Shown here in pieces: positions 45,132 through 56,386 of a DNA stretch of 64,000 bases; the first letter of the stretch is position 1, and each line of letters starts with the position of its first letter. The stretch comes from Capra hircus (lineage: Eukaryota > Chordata > Mammalia > Artiodactyla > Bovidae), in NCBI RefSeq assembly GCF_001704415.2, contig NC_030824.1, positions 29,879,022 through 29,943,021 on the forward strand. The letters run 5' to 3'. A model generated the notes under the pieces. The model did no database searches and had not been told where the DNA came from. It saw nothing but the letters and a program-made list of their open reading frames with translations. Both the position numbers and the translations under genes were made by a program.

Positions 45132-46782
45132 ATGCTGTTGCTGTTCAGTCACCCAGTCATGCCTGACTGTGATCCCATGGACTGAAGCATGCCAGGCATC
45201 CCTGTCCTTCACCATCTCCCAAAGTTAGCCTAAGTTCACGTCCATTGCATCAGAGATACCATCAAGCCATCTCATCCTCTGATGCCCTTTTCTCCTTCTA
45301 CCCTCTCTCTTTCATCAGGGACTTTTACATTGAGTCAGCTTTTCACATCAGATCACCAAACTACTGGGCTTCAACTTCAGCATCAGTCCTTCCAATGAGT
45401 ATTCAGAGCTGACTTCCCTTACGATTGACTGGTTTGATCTCCTTGCTGTCCAAGGGACTCTCAGGAGTCTTCTCCAGCACCACAGTTTGAAGGCATCAAT
45501 TCTTTGGTGCTCTTCCAATGCCATATTCCAAAGAATATGGTCCAGCTCTCACAACAGTACATGACCACTGGGAAGACCATAACCCTGACTATATGGACTT
45601 TTGTTGGCAGAGTAATGTCTTGGCTTTTCAACACACTGTCTAGGTTTGTGAAGGCTTTCCTGTCAAGAAGCAATCATCTTCTGATTTCATGGCTTCAGTC
45701 ACCATCTGCAGTGATTTTAGAACCCAAGAAGAGGAAATCTGTCACTACTTCCACTATTTCCCCTTCTATTTGCCATGAAGTAATGGGAACAGACACCATG
45801 GTCTTAGTTTTCTTAATATTTAGTTTATAGCTAAACTCTTAATAGCTAGCTCTTTCACTCTCTTCCTTCACCCTCATCAAGAGGCTCTTTAGTTCCTCTT
45901 TGCTTTCAGCCATTAGAGTGGTATCATCTACATATCTGAGGTTTTTGATGTTTCTCCTGCCTATCTTGATTCCAGCTTGTAACTCGTCCTGCCAGGCATT
46001 TCTCACGATGTGCTCAGTGCATAGCTCAAATAAACAGATTGACAGCAGACAGCCCTGTCATACCCCTTTCTCAATCCTGAACCAATCAGTTGTTCCAAAC
46101 AGGGTTCTAACTTTTGTTTCTTGGCCTGCATACAGATTTCTCAAAAGACAGGTAAGATGGTCTGGTGTTCCCATCTCTTTAAGAGCTTTCCACAGTTTGC
46201 TATGATCCACACAGTCAAAGGTTTTAGCATAGTCGATGAAACAGAGGTAGATGTTTTTCTGGAATTCCCTTGCTTTCTCTATGATCCAGCCAATGTTGGC
46301 AATTTGATTTCTGGCTCCTCTGTCTGTTCTAAACCCAGCTTGGACATTTGGAAGTTCTTAGCTCATGTAATGATGAAGCCTACAATGCAAGACTTTAAGC
46401 ATGACCTTACTGGTGTGGGAGCTGAGTGCAATTGTCCAACGGTTAGCACATTCATTAATACTATCCTTCTTGGGAAGTGGGATAAAGATTGACCTTTTCC
46501 AGTCCTGTGGCCACTGCTGGGTCTTCCAGACTTGCTGACATATTGAGTGCAACACTTTGATAGCATCATCTTTTAGGGTTTTGAATAGTTCTACTGGAAT
46601 TCCATCACATCCATTAACTTTATTAACAGCACTGCTTCCTAAGGCCCACTTGACTTCACACTCCAGAATGACTAGCTCTGGGTGAGTGACTACAGCATCA
46701 TAGTTATCTAGTTTGTTAAGATATGTTTTGTAAAATTCTTCAATGTATACTTTCCATTCTTGATACTCCAACATCTATTAGA
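45132..46782 (-). mobile_element. BovB LINE, 5'-truncated, antisense
   Basis: A copy of about 1.65 kb from the 3' tail ('gctgttgctgttcagtcacc') through the RT region to the linker near 46780. Many frameshifts. The N-terminal RT part is read at 46358-46774. A younger BovB begins just beyond its truncated 5' end. Confidence 0.93.
46358..46774 (-). pseudogene. BovB RT N-terminal fragment
   Basis: A 138-residue frame with EVKWALGSSAVNKVNGCDGI near residues 54-73 and KTQQWPQDWKRSIFIPLPKK near 98-117, the fingers part of the BovB RT. It breaks before the first catalytic Asp motif through a frameshift. The Asp motif appears in another frame near 46240. Confidence 0.88.
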
Positions 46783-47408
46783 TCTAGAACTATATAGGTT
46801 TCTCAAGAGGCAGGTCAGGTGGTCTGGTATTCCCATCTCTTTCAGAACCTTCCACAGTTTATTGTGATCCACACAAAGGCTTTGGCATAGTCAAGAAAGC
46901 AGAAATAGATGTTTTTCTGGAACTCTCTTGCTTTTTTGATGATCCAGCGGATGTTGGCAATTTGATCTCTGGTTCCTCTGCCTTTTCTAAAACCAGCTTG
47001 GTCATCTGGAAGTTCACAGTTCACGTACTGCTGAAGCCTGGCTTGGAGAATAACTAGCATGTGAGATGAGTGCAATTGTGCGGTAGTTTGAGCATTCTTT
47101 GGCATTGCCTTTCTTTGAGATTGGAATGAAAACTGACCTTTTCCAATCCTGTGGCCACTGCTGAGTTTTCCCTATTTGCTGGCATATTGAGTGCAGCACT
47201 TTCACAGCATCATCTTTCAGGATTTGAAATAGCTCAACTGGAATTCCATCACCTCCACTAGCTTTGTTCATAGTGATGCTTTCTAAGGCTTACTTGACTT
47301 CACATTCCAGGATGTCTGGCTCTAGGTGAGTGATCATACCATCGTGATTATCTTGGTCATGAAGATCTTTTTTTGTACAGTTCTTCTGTGTATTCTTGCC
47401 ACCTCTTC

Positions 47409-47835
47409 TTAATATCTTCTGCTTCTGTTAGGTTCCAGACCATTTCTGTCCTTTATCAAGCCCATCTTTGCATGAAATGTTCCCTTGGTATCTCTAATTT
47501 TCTTGAAGAGATCTCTAGTCATTCCCATTCTGTTGTTTTCCTCTATTTCTTTGCATTGATCGCTGAAGAAGGCTTTCTTATCTCTTCTTGCTATTCTTTG
47601 GAACTCTGCATTCAGATGCTTATATCTTTCCTTTTCTCCTTTGCTTTTCACTTCTCTTCTTTTCACAGCTATTTGTAAGGCCTCCCCAGACAGCCATTTT
47701 GCTTTTTTGCATTTCTTTTCCATGGGGATGGTCTTGATCCCTGTCTCCTGTACAGTGTCACGAACCTCAGTCCATAGTTCATCAGGCACTCTATCTATCA
47801 GATCTAGTCCATTAAATCTATTTCTCACTTGCACT
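47409..47835 (-). pseudogene. BovB linker region between endonuclease and RT
   Basis: This antisense frame in the inverted part reads the basic linker of the BovB polyprotein, with VPDELWTEVRDTVQETGIKT and RYKHLNAEFQRIARRDKKAF. The first residues of the longer frame (47836-47855) come from across the inversion junction and are not BovB coding. Confidence 0.85.
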
Positions 47836-47905
47836 ATATGCAGGTCAGGAAGCAACAGTTATAACTGGACATGGAACAACAGACTGGTTCCAAATAGGAA
47901 AAGGA

Positions 47906-48586
47906 GTGCGTCAAGGCTATATATTGTCACCCTGCTTATTTAACTCCTATGCAGAGTACATCATGAGAAACCTTGGGCTGGAAGAAGCACAAGCTGGAAT
48001 CCAGATTGCCGGGAGAAATATCAATCACCTCAGATATGAGGATGACACCACTCTTATGGTAGAAAGTGAAGAGGAACTAAAAAGCCTTTTGATGAAAGTG
48101 AAAGAAGAGAGTGAAAAAGTTGGCTTAAAGCTCAACATTCAGAAAGCGAATATCATGGCATCTGGTCCCATCACTTCATGGGAAATAGATGGGGAAACTG
48201 TGGAAACAGTGTCAGACTTTATTTTCTGGGGCTCCAAAATCACTGCAGGTGGTGACTGCAGCCATGAAATTAAAAGATGCTTACTTCTTAGAAGGAAAGT
48301 TATGACCAATCTAAAAAGCAGAGACGTTACTTTGCCAACAAAGATCCATCTAGTCAAGGCTATGGTTTTTTCAGTGGTCATGTATGGATGTGAGAGTTGG
48401 ACTGTGAAGAAAGCTGAGCACCAAAGAATTGATGCTTTTGAACTGTGGTGTTGGAGAAGACTCTTGAGAGTCCCTTGGACTGCAAGGAGATCCAATGAGT
48501 CCATTCGAAAGGAGATCAGCCCTGGGTGTTCTTTGGAAGGAATGATGCTAAAGCTGAAACTCCAGTACTTTGGCCACCTCATGTGA
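47906..48586 (+). pseudogene. BovB RT C-terminal fragment with YEDD box
   Basis: This 226-residue frame covers RT from QGYILSPCLFN to the region after the thumb. The catalytic box reads YEDD (residues 44-47) where the family has YADD, an Ala-to-Glu change beside the two metal-binding Asp. It ends at HLM because a CGA codon became TGA, a typical CpG decay. The C-terminal end is readable after that stop (48599-48781). Confidence 0.92.
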
Positions 48587-48814
48587 AGAGTTAACTCATT
48601 GGAAAAGACTCTGATGCTGGGAGGGATTGGGGGCAGGAGAAGAAGGGGACGACAGAGGATGAGATGGCTGGATGTCATCATCGACTCAATGGATGTGAGT
48701 CTGAGCGAACTCTGGAAGTTGGTGATAGACAGGGAGGCCTGGCGTGCTGCGATTCATGGGGTTGCAAAGAGTCGGACATGACTGAGCGACTGAATTGAAC
48801 TGAACTGAAGTGCG

Positions 48815-48935
48815 GTCTAGAACTATAGTCAATATCCTGTGATAGACCATACTGGAAAAGAATATAAAAAGAAAAGAATATGCTTATGTCTAAAACTGAG
48901 TCACTATGTTATATAGCAGAAATTAACACAACATT
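48815..48935 (+). mobile_element. L1 3' end remnant
   Basis: 'agtcaatatcctgtgataga', 'tggaaaagaatataaaaag' and 'gaaattaacacaacattg' are L1 3' UTR in sense. The first 50 bases repeat those at 44527-44580 on the other side of the inserted block. Confidence 0.75.
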
Positions 48936-49059
48936 GGGTGCTATTTGTTTCATGTATATAGTGAAACAGATTTATTTCTGCACATAAACTAGGGAGTTTT
49001 TTATAATAGAAGAGTATTTTAAATCATAAAATATGAAGATACATCCACAGATCATTTTG

Positions 49060-49145
49060 CAATAGATACAAGTATTGAACCACTATGTTGTACACCTGAA
49101 TCTAATATAATGTTATATGTCAATTACACCTCAATTAAAAAAAAG
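49060..49145 (+). mobile_element. L1 3' terminal fragment
   Basis: 'tatgttgtacacctgaatct', 'aatataatgttatatgtcaa' and an A run mark another L1 end. Confidence 0.65.
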
Positions 49146-49429
49146 ATCACTGACAGTATGTTTGCAAAAGCTTAGTTAAAACTAAGTATAAATGCTTCAG
49201 TTAATATAACTATTCATTTTTGCTAAATTGATACTTGTTTTATTTGTTTTTATTACCTGTGGTTTTGTAAGCAAGAAAAATTGACATTTTCTGAATAAAG
49301 AGAAAATGTGGGAGAAAAATCTTACAGTTAAGAAAATTACCAATTTTCCTACTAATTAAACCACTGTTACTTGGTTTGAGCCGCTTTGCTTACACTCTGT
49401 TCTTCAGGTATATAGTTGGAGATTCACTA

Positions 49430-49685
49430 ATTCTGTCTACTTTGCTGCCAAGTTGATTTTTCTGAAACTCTAGTCTGGTCAAATAACTTTCCTCCTTGAA
49501 ATCACCATTCCTGACAGCCTGCATCATGCAGTTCCCCAAAACCCTCCACTTGTCGCTGACATTTGCTTTGTAGGGATTGCTTCCTTCCTGGAAACTACCA
49601 CCACCCTCTGACCAAGTCTCCCTAGAAGCCCAGCACAAGTTTCCCTCCCAGGCCGCCTCCAAGCCCCTTGAGGTGGGTGTTTCCT
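49430..49685 (+). repeat. L2-like LINE fragment
   Basis: 'gatttttctgaaactctagt', 'aaccctccacttgtcgctga' and the pyrimidine-rich 'ctaccaccaccctctgacc' segment resemble diverged L2 sequence. The antisense frames at 49390-49763 are chance. Confidence 0.4.
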
Positions 49686-49717
49686 CCTGGGTGCTTCATG
49701 TATGCTTTTCAAAAGTG

Positions 49718-49760
49718 TTGGTTTTTTTTGTTTTTTTTTTGTTTGTTTGTTTGTTTTTTT
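49718..49760. repeat. T-rich (TTTG)n tract
   Basis: T runs separated by single G, with three TTTG units near 49740-49752. Confidence 0.85.
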
Positions 49761-50654
49761 CACATATGTGGCTAGATAACCTCTCTGAATATTGGTTGAA
49801 TTTTAACCCCATCTCCAAACACATGTACCACTCAGCTCAAAGTTACTCCCATCAAGGTGTCAGCTGGTCCTCTCTCTGTTCACTGACCCTGGGAAATTCT
49901 ATAAAATACTGATCTTCAACATCTACTCTAAAATACAATTTTCCTTTAATTACATACCCACTAAACATGATTAGGGATATGGTGCAATGTCCTCAAACTA
50001 TGTCATTCACTGTAGTAATAGCACAGTTTTGATTTGAGAACCTTGTTTCGAACACAAAGCCTTAAGAGAAACTGCAAAAGAGTGAAATCGCAGATTAAGA
50101 AATTGAGACTCTATTCACATGGAGTGGCACGTGGCATGGGGGGATCCAAGAGCAGGAGCACAACTTTTTGTGACAAGAGGTAGACTAAACATGTTTCAGT
50201 GTATAAGTTTCTTGTTACCTTTCATCAGTCACCCACTGCAAGCTTGTACTTAATTATTTCTTTGCAAAGTCCCACCATTAAATATGCACTGAGTGAGCCG
50301 GTTGGAAAGAGAAGAAAGGGAAGGGAGAGATAGAAAAATGAAAGAACAATAATAGTTCTTGGGTTTTCTGAAGCACCAGAGAAAACTTGAGTGTGGTTTC
50401 AGCAAAAGTGGCATGTGAAAAAAACACAGGTGTTGACTTTGCTAAAGGGGACATCCTGAGAGCCAATATGAAAGCTAACGCATGTAGCTAGAAGGTGAAA
50501 CAGTAAGTTAAAATAACCTGATGCCTGAAAACAGGTATTTCCATTTGATCTAAACAATGACAAGTGTCCAATAGCCAAGCGCTATGAATCAGTACAGAAT
50601 CTCTGCACCTTAAACTCTATCAAAGGTAAAAACTGTGAACATAAATACATTTAA
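49761..50654. other. Unassigned DNA
   Basis: No gene or repeat recognised. Confidence 0.45.
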
Positions 50655-52080
50655 AACAGCTGACTATAAACAAAAAGACATCCAGAAGAATAGGAAAAGA
50701 TATTTGCAAGTGACTGGCAAGGGAATGATCTCCAAAACATACAAACAGCTCAATATATTTTTTTTAAAAAATCCAAATATGGGTTAAAAGATCTAAACAG
50801 ATATTTCTCCAAAGAAGACATAGATGACCAAGAGGTGCATGAAAAGGTGCTCAGTATTGCTAATTATGAGGGAAATGCAAATCAAAACCACAATGAGGTA
50901 TCATCTTACACTGGTCAGAATGGCTATACTCAAAAAATCTACAAAAAATAAATGCTGGAGGCCGTGTGGAGAAAAGAGAACCTTCCTGTATGGTTGGTGG
51001 GAATGAGTGTGGTGCAGCCACTATGGAGAGTAGTATGGATGTTCCTTAAAAAACAAAAAATAGAGATGCCATACGATCTTGCAATCCCACTCCTAGGCAT
51101 ATATCCAGAGAAAATCATAATGTGAAAAGATGCACACATCCCTGTTCATAGCAGCACAATTCACAACAGATATGGAAGCAACCTAAATGACCATCGACAG
51201 AGGAATGGATAAAGAAGATATGGTATATAGTAATATATACAATATACTCAGCCACAAAAAGTGAAATACTGCCATTTGCAGCAACATGGATGGATCTAGC
51301 GATGACCATACTAAGCAGGTCAGACAGAGAAAAACAAATATAATATGGTATCATTCATATGTGGAATCTAAAAATTGTAGTCAAAATGACTTATTTGCGA
51401 AACAGAAATAGACTCAGATATAGAAAACAAACTTATGGGTACCAAAGGGAAAGGGATAGAGGGATAAATTAGGAGTTTGGGATTAAAATATATGAAGAAT
51501 TGATACTTTCAAATTGTGTTGCTAGAGAAGGCTCTTGAGAGGCCCTTGGACTGCAGGGAGACCAAACCAGTCAATCCTAAAGCAAAAGAACCCTGAATAT
51601 TCATTTGAAGGACTGACACTAAAGCTGAAGTTCCAAAACTTTGGCCACCTGATGCAAAGAGCTGACTCATTGGAAAAGGCCCTGATGCTGGGAAAGATTG
51701 AAGGCAAAAGAAGAAGAGGGTGGCAGAGGATGAGATGGTTAGAAAGCATCTCTGACTCAATAAACATGAATTTGAGCAAACTCAGGGAGACGGTGAAGGA
51801 CAGGGGAGCCTGGTATGTTGCAGTTCATGGGGTTGCAAAGAGTCAGACAAGACTTCGTGACTGAACAGAAACAGTACATAAAATATAAACCAACAAGGAC
51901 CTACGATACAGCACAGGGACCTATATCAGTATCTTGTAATAATTTGTAAAGGAAGAGACTGTAAAAAAGAATACACACACACACACATATATATAACTAA
52001 ATCACATTGTTGTATACCTGATACTAACACAACATTATAAATCAACTATATTTCAATAAAAATTTTAAAAAACACAGCTG
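50655..52080 (+). mobile_element. L1 ORF2 end and 3' UTR, split by BovB
   Basis: Blocks 50655-51492 and 51888-52080 run from the ORF2 C-terminal region ('acagatatttctccaaagaa', 'gtatcatcttacactggtca') through the 3' UTR to 'atcaactatatttcaataaa' with an A-rich end. Multiple stops break ORF2. BovB sits between at 51493-51878. Confidence 0.88.
51493..51878 (+). mobile_element. BovB LINE 3' end, nested in L1
   Basis: A 386-bp copy from 'tgaagaattgatactttcaa' to 'cttcgtgactgaacagaaac'. taaaatata at 51484-51492 and 51879-51887 flanks it. The 109-residue frame 51535-51864 reads the BovB C-terminus. Confidence 0.93.
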
Positions 52081-52386
52081 AGTAATCCGATCATGATTTC
52101 TCGGAAACTCGAACAAAGTCGTATAAAAAAGGAGTGTATGTCAAAAACATTCAGGGAAAGTTACAGGATTTACAGGATCTACCACTGGAGAATAAAGACT
52201 TTGGTGGTCAAGATGGAAAAATGAGTTTGGGAAATCTCGGCAAGGATGGTGCTTTAACTGTACAAATCAAGCAAAGGGAGAGGACCCTGTTGGAGACTCT
52301 GAGATACCTATCTTCATGATACTGAATTTCAGAATTTTCCTTTTGAGATGAAGTGAGCACAGAGAAAGAAAATACTGCATCCTAAT
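52081..52386. other. Unassigned DNA
   Basis: The 61-residue frame 52134-52319 shows no motif, and no repeat was recognised. Confidence 0.4.
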
Positions 52387-52657
52387 GGAGAAGGCAATGG
52401 CACCCCACTCCAGTGCTCTTGCCTGGACAATCGCATGGACGGAGGAGCCTGGTAGGCTGCAGTCCATGGGGTCGCTGAGAGTTGGACGTGACTCAGTGAC
52501 TTCACTTTCACTTTTCACTTTCATGCATTGGAGAAGGAAATGGCAACCCACTCAAGTGTTCTTGCTTGGAGAATCCCAGGGACGGCGGAGCCTGGTGGGC
52601 TGCCGTCTATGGGGTTACACAGAGTCGGACACGACGGAAGCAACTTAGCAGCTTAGC
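52387..52657 (+). mobile_element. BOV-A2 SINE
   Basis: Sense dimer with 'gagaaggcaatggcacccca', linker 'cacttttcactttcatgcat' and end 'gacggaagcaacttagcagc'. The AGC tail is very short. Confidence 0.93.
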
Positions 52658-52862
52658 AATGGTGAGTTACACTAAGGGTGAATGAAAAGCAAGAAACACA
52701 TTTCATTCATAGCTTCACATTTTATATGAATTATACTTATTTACTTTTCCAGGGATAACCAATACTCTTACTTGGGAAAAGGTATATTTTTAAAATATAT
52801 ATTCTAACTGTAAGGTAGCATCCAAATATAGCCAGACTCAAGAAAGGTTTAAAATGGAAAGA

Positions 52863-53004
52863 CTGGAACTTCCCTGGTGGTCCAGTGGTTAACAGTCCAT
52901 GCTGCCAAAACAGGGGGCATAGGTTTGATCCCTGGTCAGGGGACTGAGATACCACGTGCCCCATGGTGCAGACAAAAATTTTTTTTTTAATTTAAAGATA
53001 AAAT
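52863..53004 (+). mobile_element. CHR-type tRNA-Glu SINE
   Basis: 'aacttccctggtggtccagt', 'aacagggggcataggtttga', 'tccctggtcaggggactgag' then an A/T-rich tail. aaaatggaaaga at 52851-52862 and 53005-53016 flanks it exactly. Confidence 0.93.
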
Positions 53005-53016
53005 AAAATGGAAAGA

Positions 53017-55007
53017 TTTTAAATGGTAAGACAACACCAAGCAGTGAGTTTTCTTTGGGTAGTTAAATATCTTCTGACTACTGCAGAAAGTACCATCACA
53101 ACTGACATGCTGATGTGGTATAAGTCAAGCTGGGTTGATGAGGATGCTTGATTTAACAGAAAATGAGCTCTTTTTTTTTTCTCCTGCCTGTGACATCCAG
53201 GACTATTTGAAGAGAAGGGTCTCCAGCCATGTCAGATGCATCTCAATTCTCTTTGGTATCTGTGGGATGTTAGCATATGGCATAGCATTTTGGATCCTGG
53301 CCTCTGCAACAGCAAGGGGTGGGGGTGGTAGACAGGCTGAAACCTGCAGTGTTTTTAAATGTCAGGTTGGAAAGATTCTTTTTCCAGAAACCCTAAGGGA
53401 GTCATTACCTTGACAGATCCTCTGTGACTATCTGACTGCATTCTTCAGACAACTTTGCTTGTCAACCCCAGTCTATGAATTATTGTATGAGGAGTGTGGG
53501 AGGGGTGTTCAGATGGAAAACTATGCAGTCCATTTCCCCCAGGCTTCATCCTCCATCCTAGAGGCTCAGGAAGCCCCCGGCACGGCTCTCTAGGAGGCTG
53601 GCCCAGGGAGCTGCACTGCCAATTTGTTAGGTTTACTTCTGAGTGATCTAGGGCCAATAACACTAGCAAAAACTAATAACCATAAACATTTGACCGGCAT
53701 TCACATCTCTGATTGTCTGACTCTGGGTTCAGTTCAAAACCATCGTAGAACTGATGGATTATTTTCTGCCTGCATTTTCTCCCTTCTTGCCAATGATCTT
53801 ACGCAAACCCAATCCAGCATCACCCAGAATAACACACACTCAACAAAACCCAGACGGTGCCTTCTCAGCAGTCCTGAGTGTCTATGCAAGAATAACTCTG
53901 GCTTGCAAATATTTCTCATGCTGTGTAGCTGGCAGGCTAAAGGATCTTGTAAATATCTTGCCTAGATCCCCTGCCTCGAGAACACAAGAAACTTGGCCTA
54001 GTGCTTCTACAGGCACCTGAACACCAAGTTTTTCTCTCTAAAAGTATTTATGGATTAGTCACCATAGAAAAATCAACTTAATTCCTTTCTCCCCTAAATA
54101 ACCCTACAATTGATCCCTCACAGGACATCATCTCCAGCATTTACAAGTGCCCCTTTGGATACTAGATCAATACCAGACTTTTGTGTAGAACAGTCAGTAA
54201 GCAAAACACAGGCAGAGATTTCTCCTGCAAGCCTGCCTCAAAGCTCCTCCTAAAAGGAAGGCTTCACGACTTCACCATGATGCCATCATACATGGGGGCA
54301 CTCAGCACAGCCTCACAATTGAAAAAGGAAATGCTTATCCTCTCCTTCCCTGGCTATGATATTTATACCTGCTTACACATGCCGAGATGAACTTTGTTTT
54401 ATGAATTTGGTTTTCAAATGTCTCTGCATAGCACTGGTTTTAGAAACGGAGCATAATTCATCACATGAGTCACTCCCATCATCAAGCACTCAAGAAAAGA
54501 TATGCATTATAAAATATAGAACTGGATTTGAGCTTTTGAAAATGGTAACATTGAGGAAAAGCCATGAAAGGTTCACTTATAAGACAGAAACTTAGAGTGT
54601 CACTCATGGGTCAGAAAGGCTGCTACCCCTTTAAAGCAGAGCAGTGGTCTTCCAGGTCTGTTTTTTTTTTTTTTTTAACCTTTTCTTTCAAATAATTTTG
54701 AGTGAGTCTCTGTGCTGAGCCAGCTACTCACACTTCAACCTCCAAATTGGTACAGAACCCCCATTTTATCTTGATGCCATAATTCTGAACGTATATTCAG
54801 ATAAACTTGGGCAGCTTGCCTACTAACTGCACAAGGCCACTCGGCTGACCGAGCAAGAGAAGGTTGGAATCCAGTTTATGACCCTCATGGGGCAGCTCAA
54901 GTTCCCTTTTCTCAATCAGGAGCTGCGGCCTCATAGGTTAGCAGCTGCCCCAAATCCAAAGCGAGTTTTACACGCTTAAATGGTGATGGGTCCAGGCCTT
55001 ACAAGTC
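53017..55007. other. Unassigned DNA, moderately GC, with an exon-like stretch
   Basis: No gene is proven. A polypyrimidine tract and CAG (53171-53202) precede an open run with a hydrophobic segment (53203-53320), described in the findings. Frames at 53624-54020 and 54181-54595 overlap and have no recognised domain. A T-run lies at 54661-54676. A weak antisense MIR core may lie near 54810-54880. Confidence 0.4.
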
Positions 55008-55128
55008 TAGTGCCCAGCCATGTCTTGAGTCTTTGCAACCCCATGGACACTAGCCTGCCAGCTTCCTCCATCCATGGAATCTTCCAGGAGGGCATACTGG
55101 AGTGGATTGCCATTTCCTCCTCCAGGGT
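55008..55128 (-). mobile_element. Bov-tA SINE fragment
   Basis: Antisense piece 'gtctttgcaaccccatggac' to 'ttgccatttcctcctccagg', lacking the head. Confidence 0.85.
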
Positions 55129-55313
55129 CCAGACAAGGTTAAAGAAACAAATCTTGGCATAGAGAGCATCTGAAGGAATCAGCCCTCCTCCACTTCAGCC
55201 AGTTGGTCCATGTAGAGCATATGCATCTGGGTTCAGAAAGAGTTTCTGATTTTTTTTTTTGAAAGATTAGAAATCAAGATTCATCTGTTGTATGTAAGCA
55301 ACAGTAAACACTT

Positions 55314-56090
55314 AAAAATTTTTTTTTAAACTGGAGGATAATTGCTGTACAATGTTGTGCTGGTTTCTGCGTACAACAATGCATATCAGCCATAAAGATA
55401 CATATATTTCCTCCCTCTCAAGCCTCCTTCCCACACATCTCCCCATCTCACACTTCTAGGTCATCACAGAGCACTGAGCTGGCCCCCCTATTTTATACAG
55501 GAGGTTCCCACTAGCGAGCAATCTTACACATGGGAGTGTATATATTTATCTCAGTCCTAATCTTCCAGTTTGTCCCAACTCTCCTTCCTCCATTATATCC
55601 AGAAGCCCGTTCTCTAAATCTGCATCTATTCCTGCCCTGCAAATAGGTCCATCAGTACCATTTTGCTAGATTCCATATGTGTACTTTAATATATGATATT
55701 TGTTTTTCTCTTTCTGACTTATTTCACTCTGCATAACAGGCTCTAGGTTCATCCATCTCAGTTCAACTGACTCAAATCTGTTCCTTTTTATGGCTGAGTA
55801 ATATTCCATTGTATATATGTACCACAACTTCTTTATTCATTCATCTATTAATGGATATATAGGTTGCTTCCACATCCTGGCTATTGTAAATAGTGCTGCA
55901 TTAACATTGGAATCCATGTGTCTTTTTGAATTATGGTTTTCTCAGGGTCCATGTCCGATAGTGACATTGCTAGGTCATATGGTAGCTTTACTCCTAGTTT
56001 TTCAAGAAATCTCCATAGTGATTGTATGTGCCAGAAGTTTCCCTCTTCTCCATATCCTCTCCAGCATTTATACTTTGTAGATTTTAGTAA
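55314..56090 (-). mobile_element. L1 3' end, antisense
   Basis: 'gataattgctgtacaatgtt', 'aggtcatcacagagcactga', 'gcataacaggctctaggttc', 'tattgtaaatagtgctgcat' give antisense L1 from 3' UTR into ORF2. The repeat agtaaacactt at 55303-55313 and 56376-56386 flanks the L1 together with the SINE at its right edge. Confidence 0.92.
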
Positions 56091-56368
56091 CTGAGAAGGC
56101 AATGGCACCCTACTCCAGTACTCTTGCCTGGAAAATCCCATGGACAGAGGAGCCTGGTAGGCTGCAGTCCATGCGGTCGCTGAGAGTCGGACAAGACTGA
56201 TCAACTTCACTTTCACTTTTTCACTTTCATGCATTGGAGAAGGAAATGGCAACCCACTCCAGTGTTCTTGCCTGGAGAATCCCAGGGATGGCGGAGCCTG
56301 GTAGGCTGCCGTCTATGGGGTCTTACAGAGTCAGACGACTGAAGCGACTTAGCAGCAGCAGCAGCAGC
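56091..56368 (+). mobile_element. BOV-A2 SINE with AGC tail
   Basis: Sense dimer ending in six AGC units. The 12-bp repeat agattttagtaa at 56079-56090 and 56369-56380 flanks it. It inserted at the very end of the L1 and so duplicated part of the older target duplication. Confidence 0.95.
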
Positions 56369-56386
56369 AGATTTTAGTAAACACTT

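Larger units (their letters stand above)
46795..48814 (+). mobile_element. BovB LINE with 5' inversion (twin-primed)
   Basis: The 12-bp repeat tctagaactata at 46783-46794 and 48815-48826 encloses 2020 bp. The first 1041 bp (46795-47835) are antisense and run from the mid-RT back to the linker after the endonuclease domain. At 47836 the sequence switches to sense, exactly at the next element position ('tatatgcaggtcaggaagca'), and continues to the ACTGA tail. This inverted 5' part joined to a sense 3' part is what twin priming of LINE cDNA produces. The element therefore lost almost nothing at the break but cannot encode a whole protein. Confidence 0.95.

Noticed and set aside
53624..54020. Two overlapping frames of 113 and 88 residues
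   Set aside because: No recognisable protein family, and both use the same DNA in different frames.
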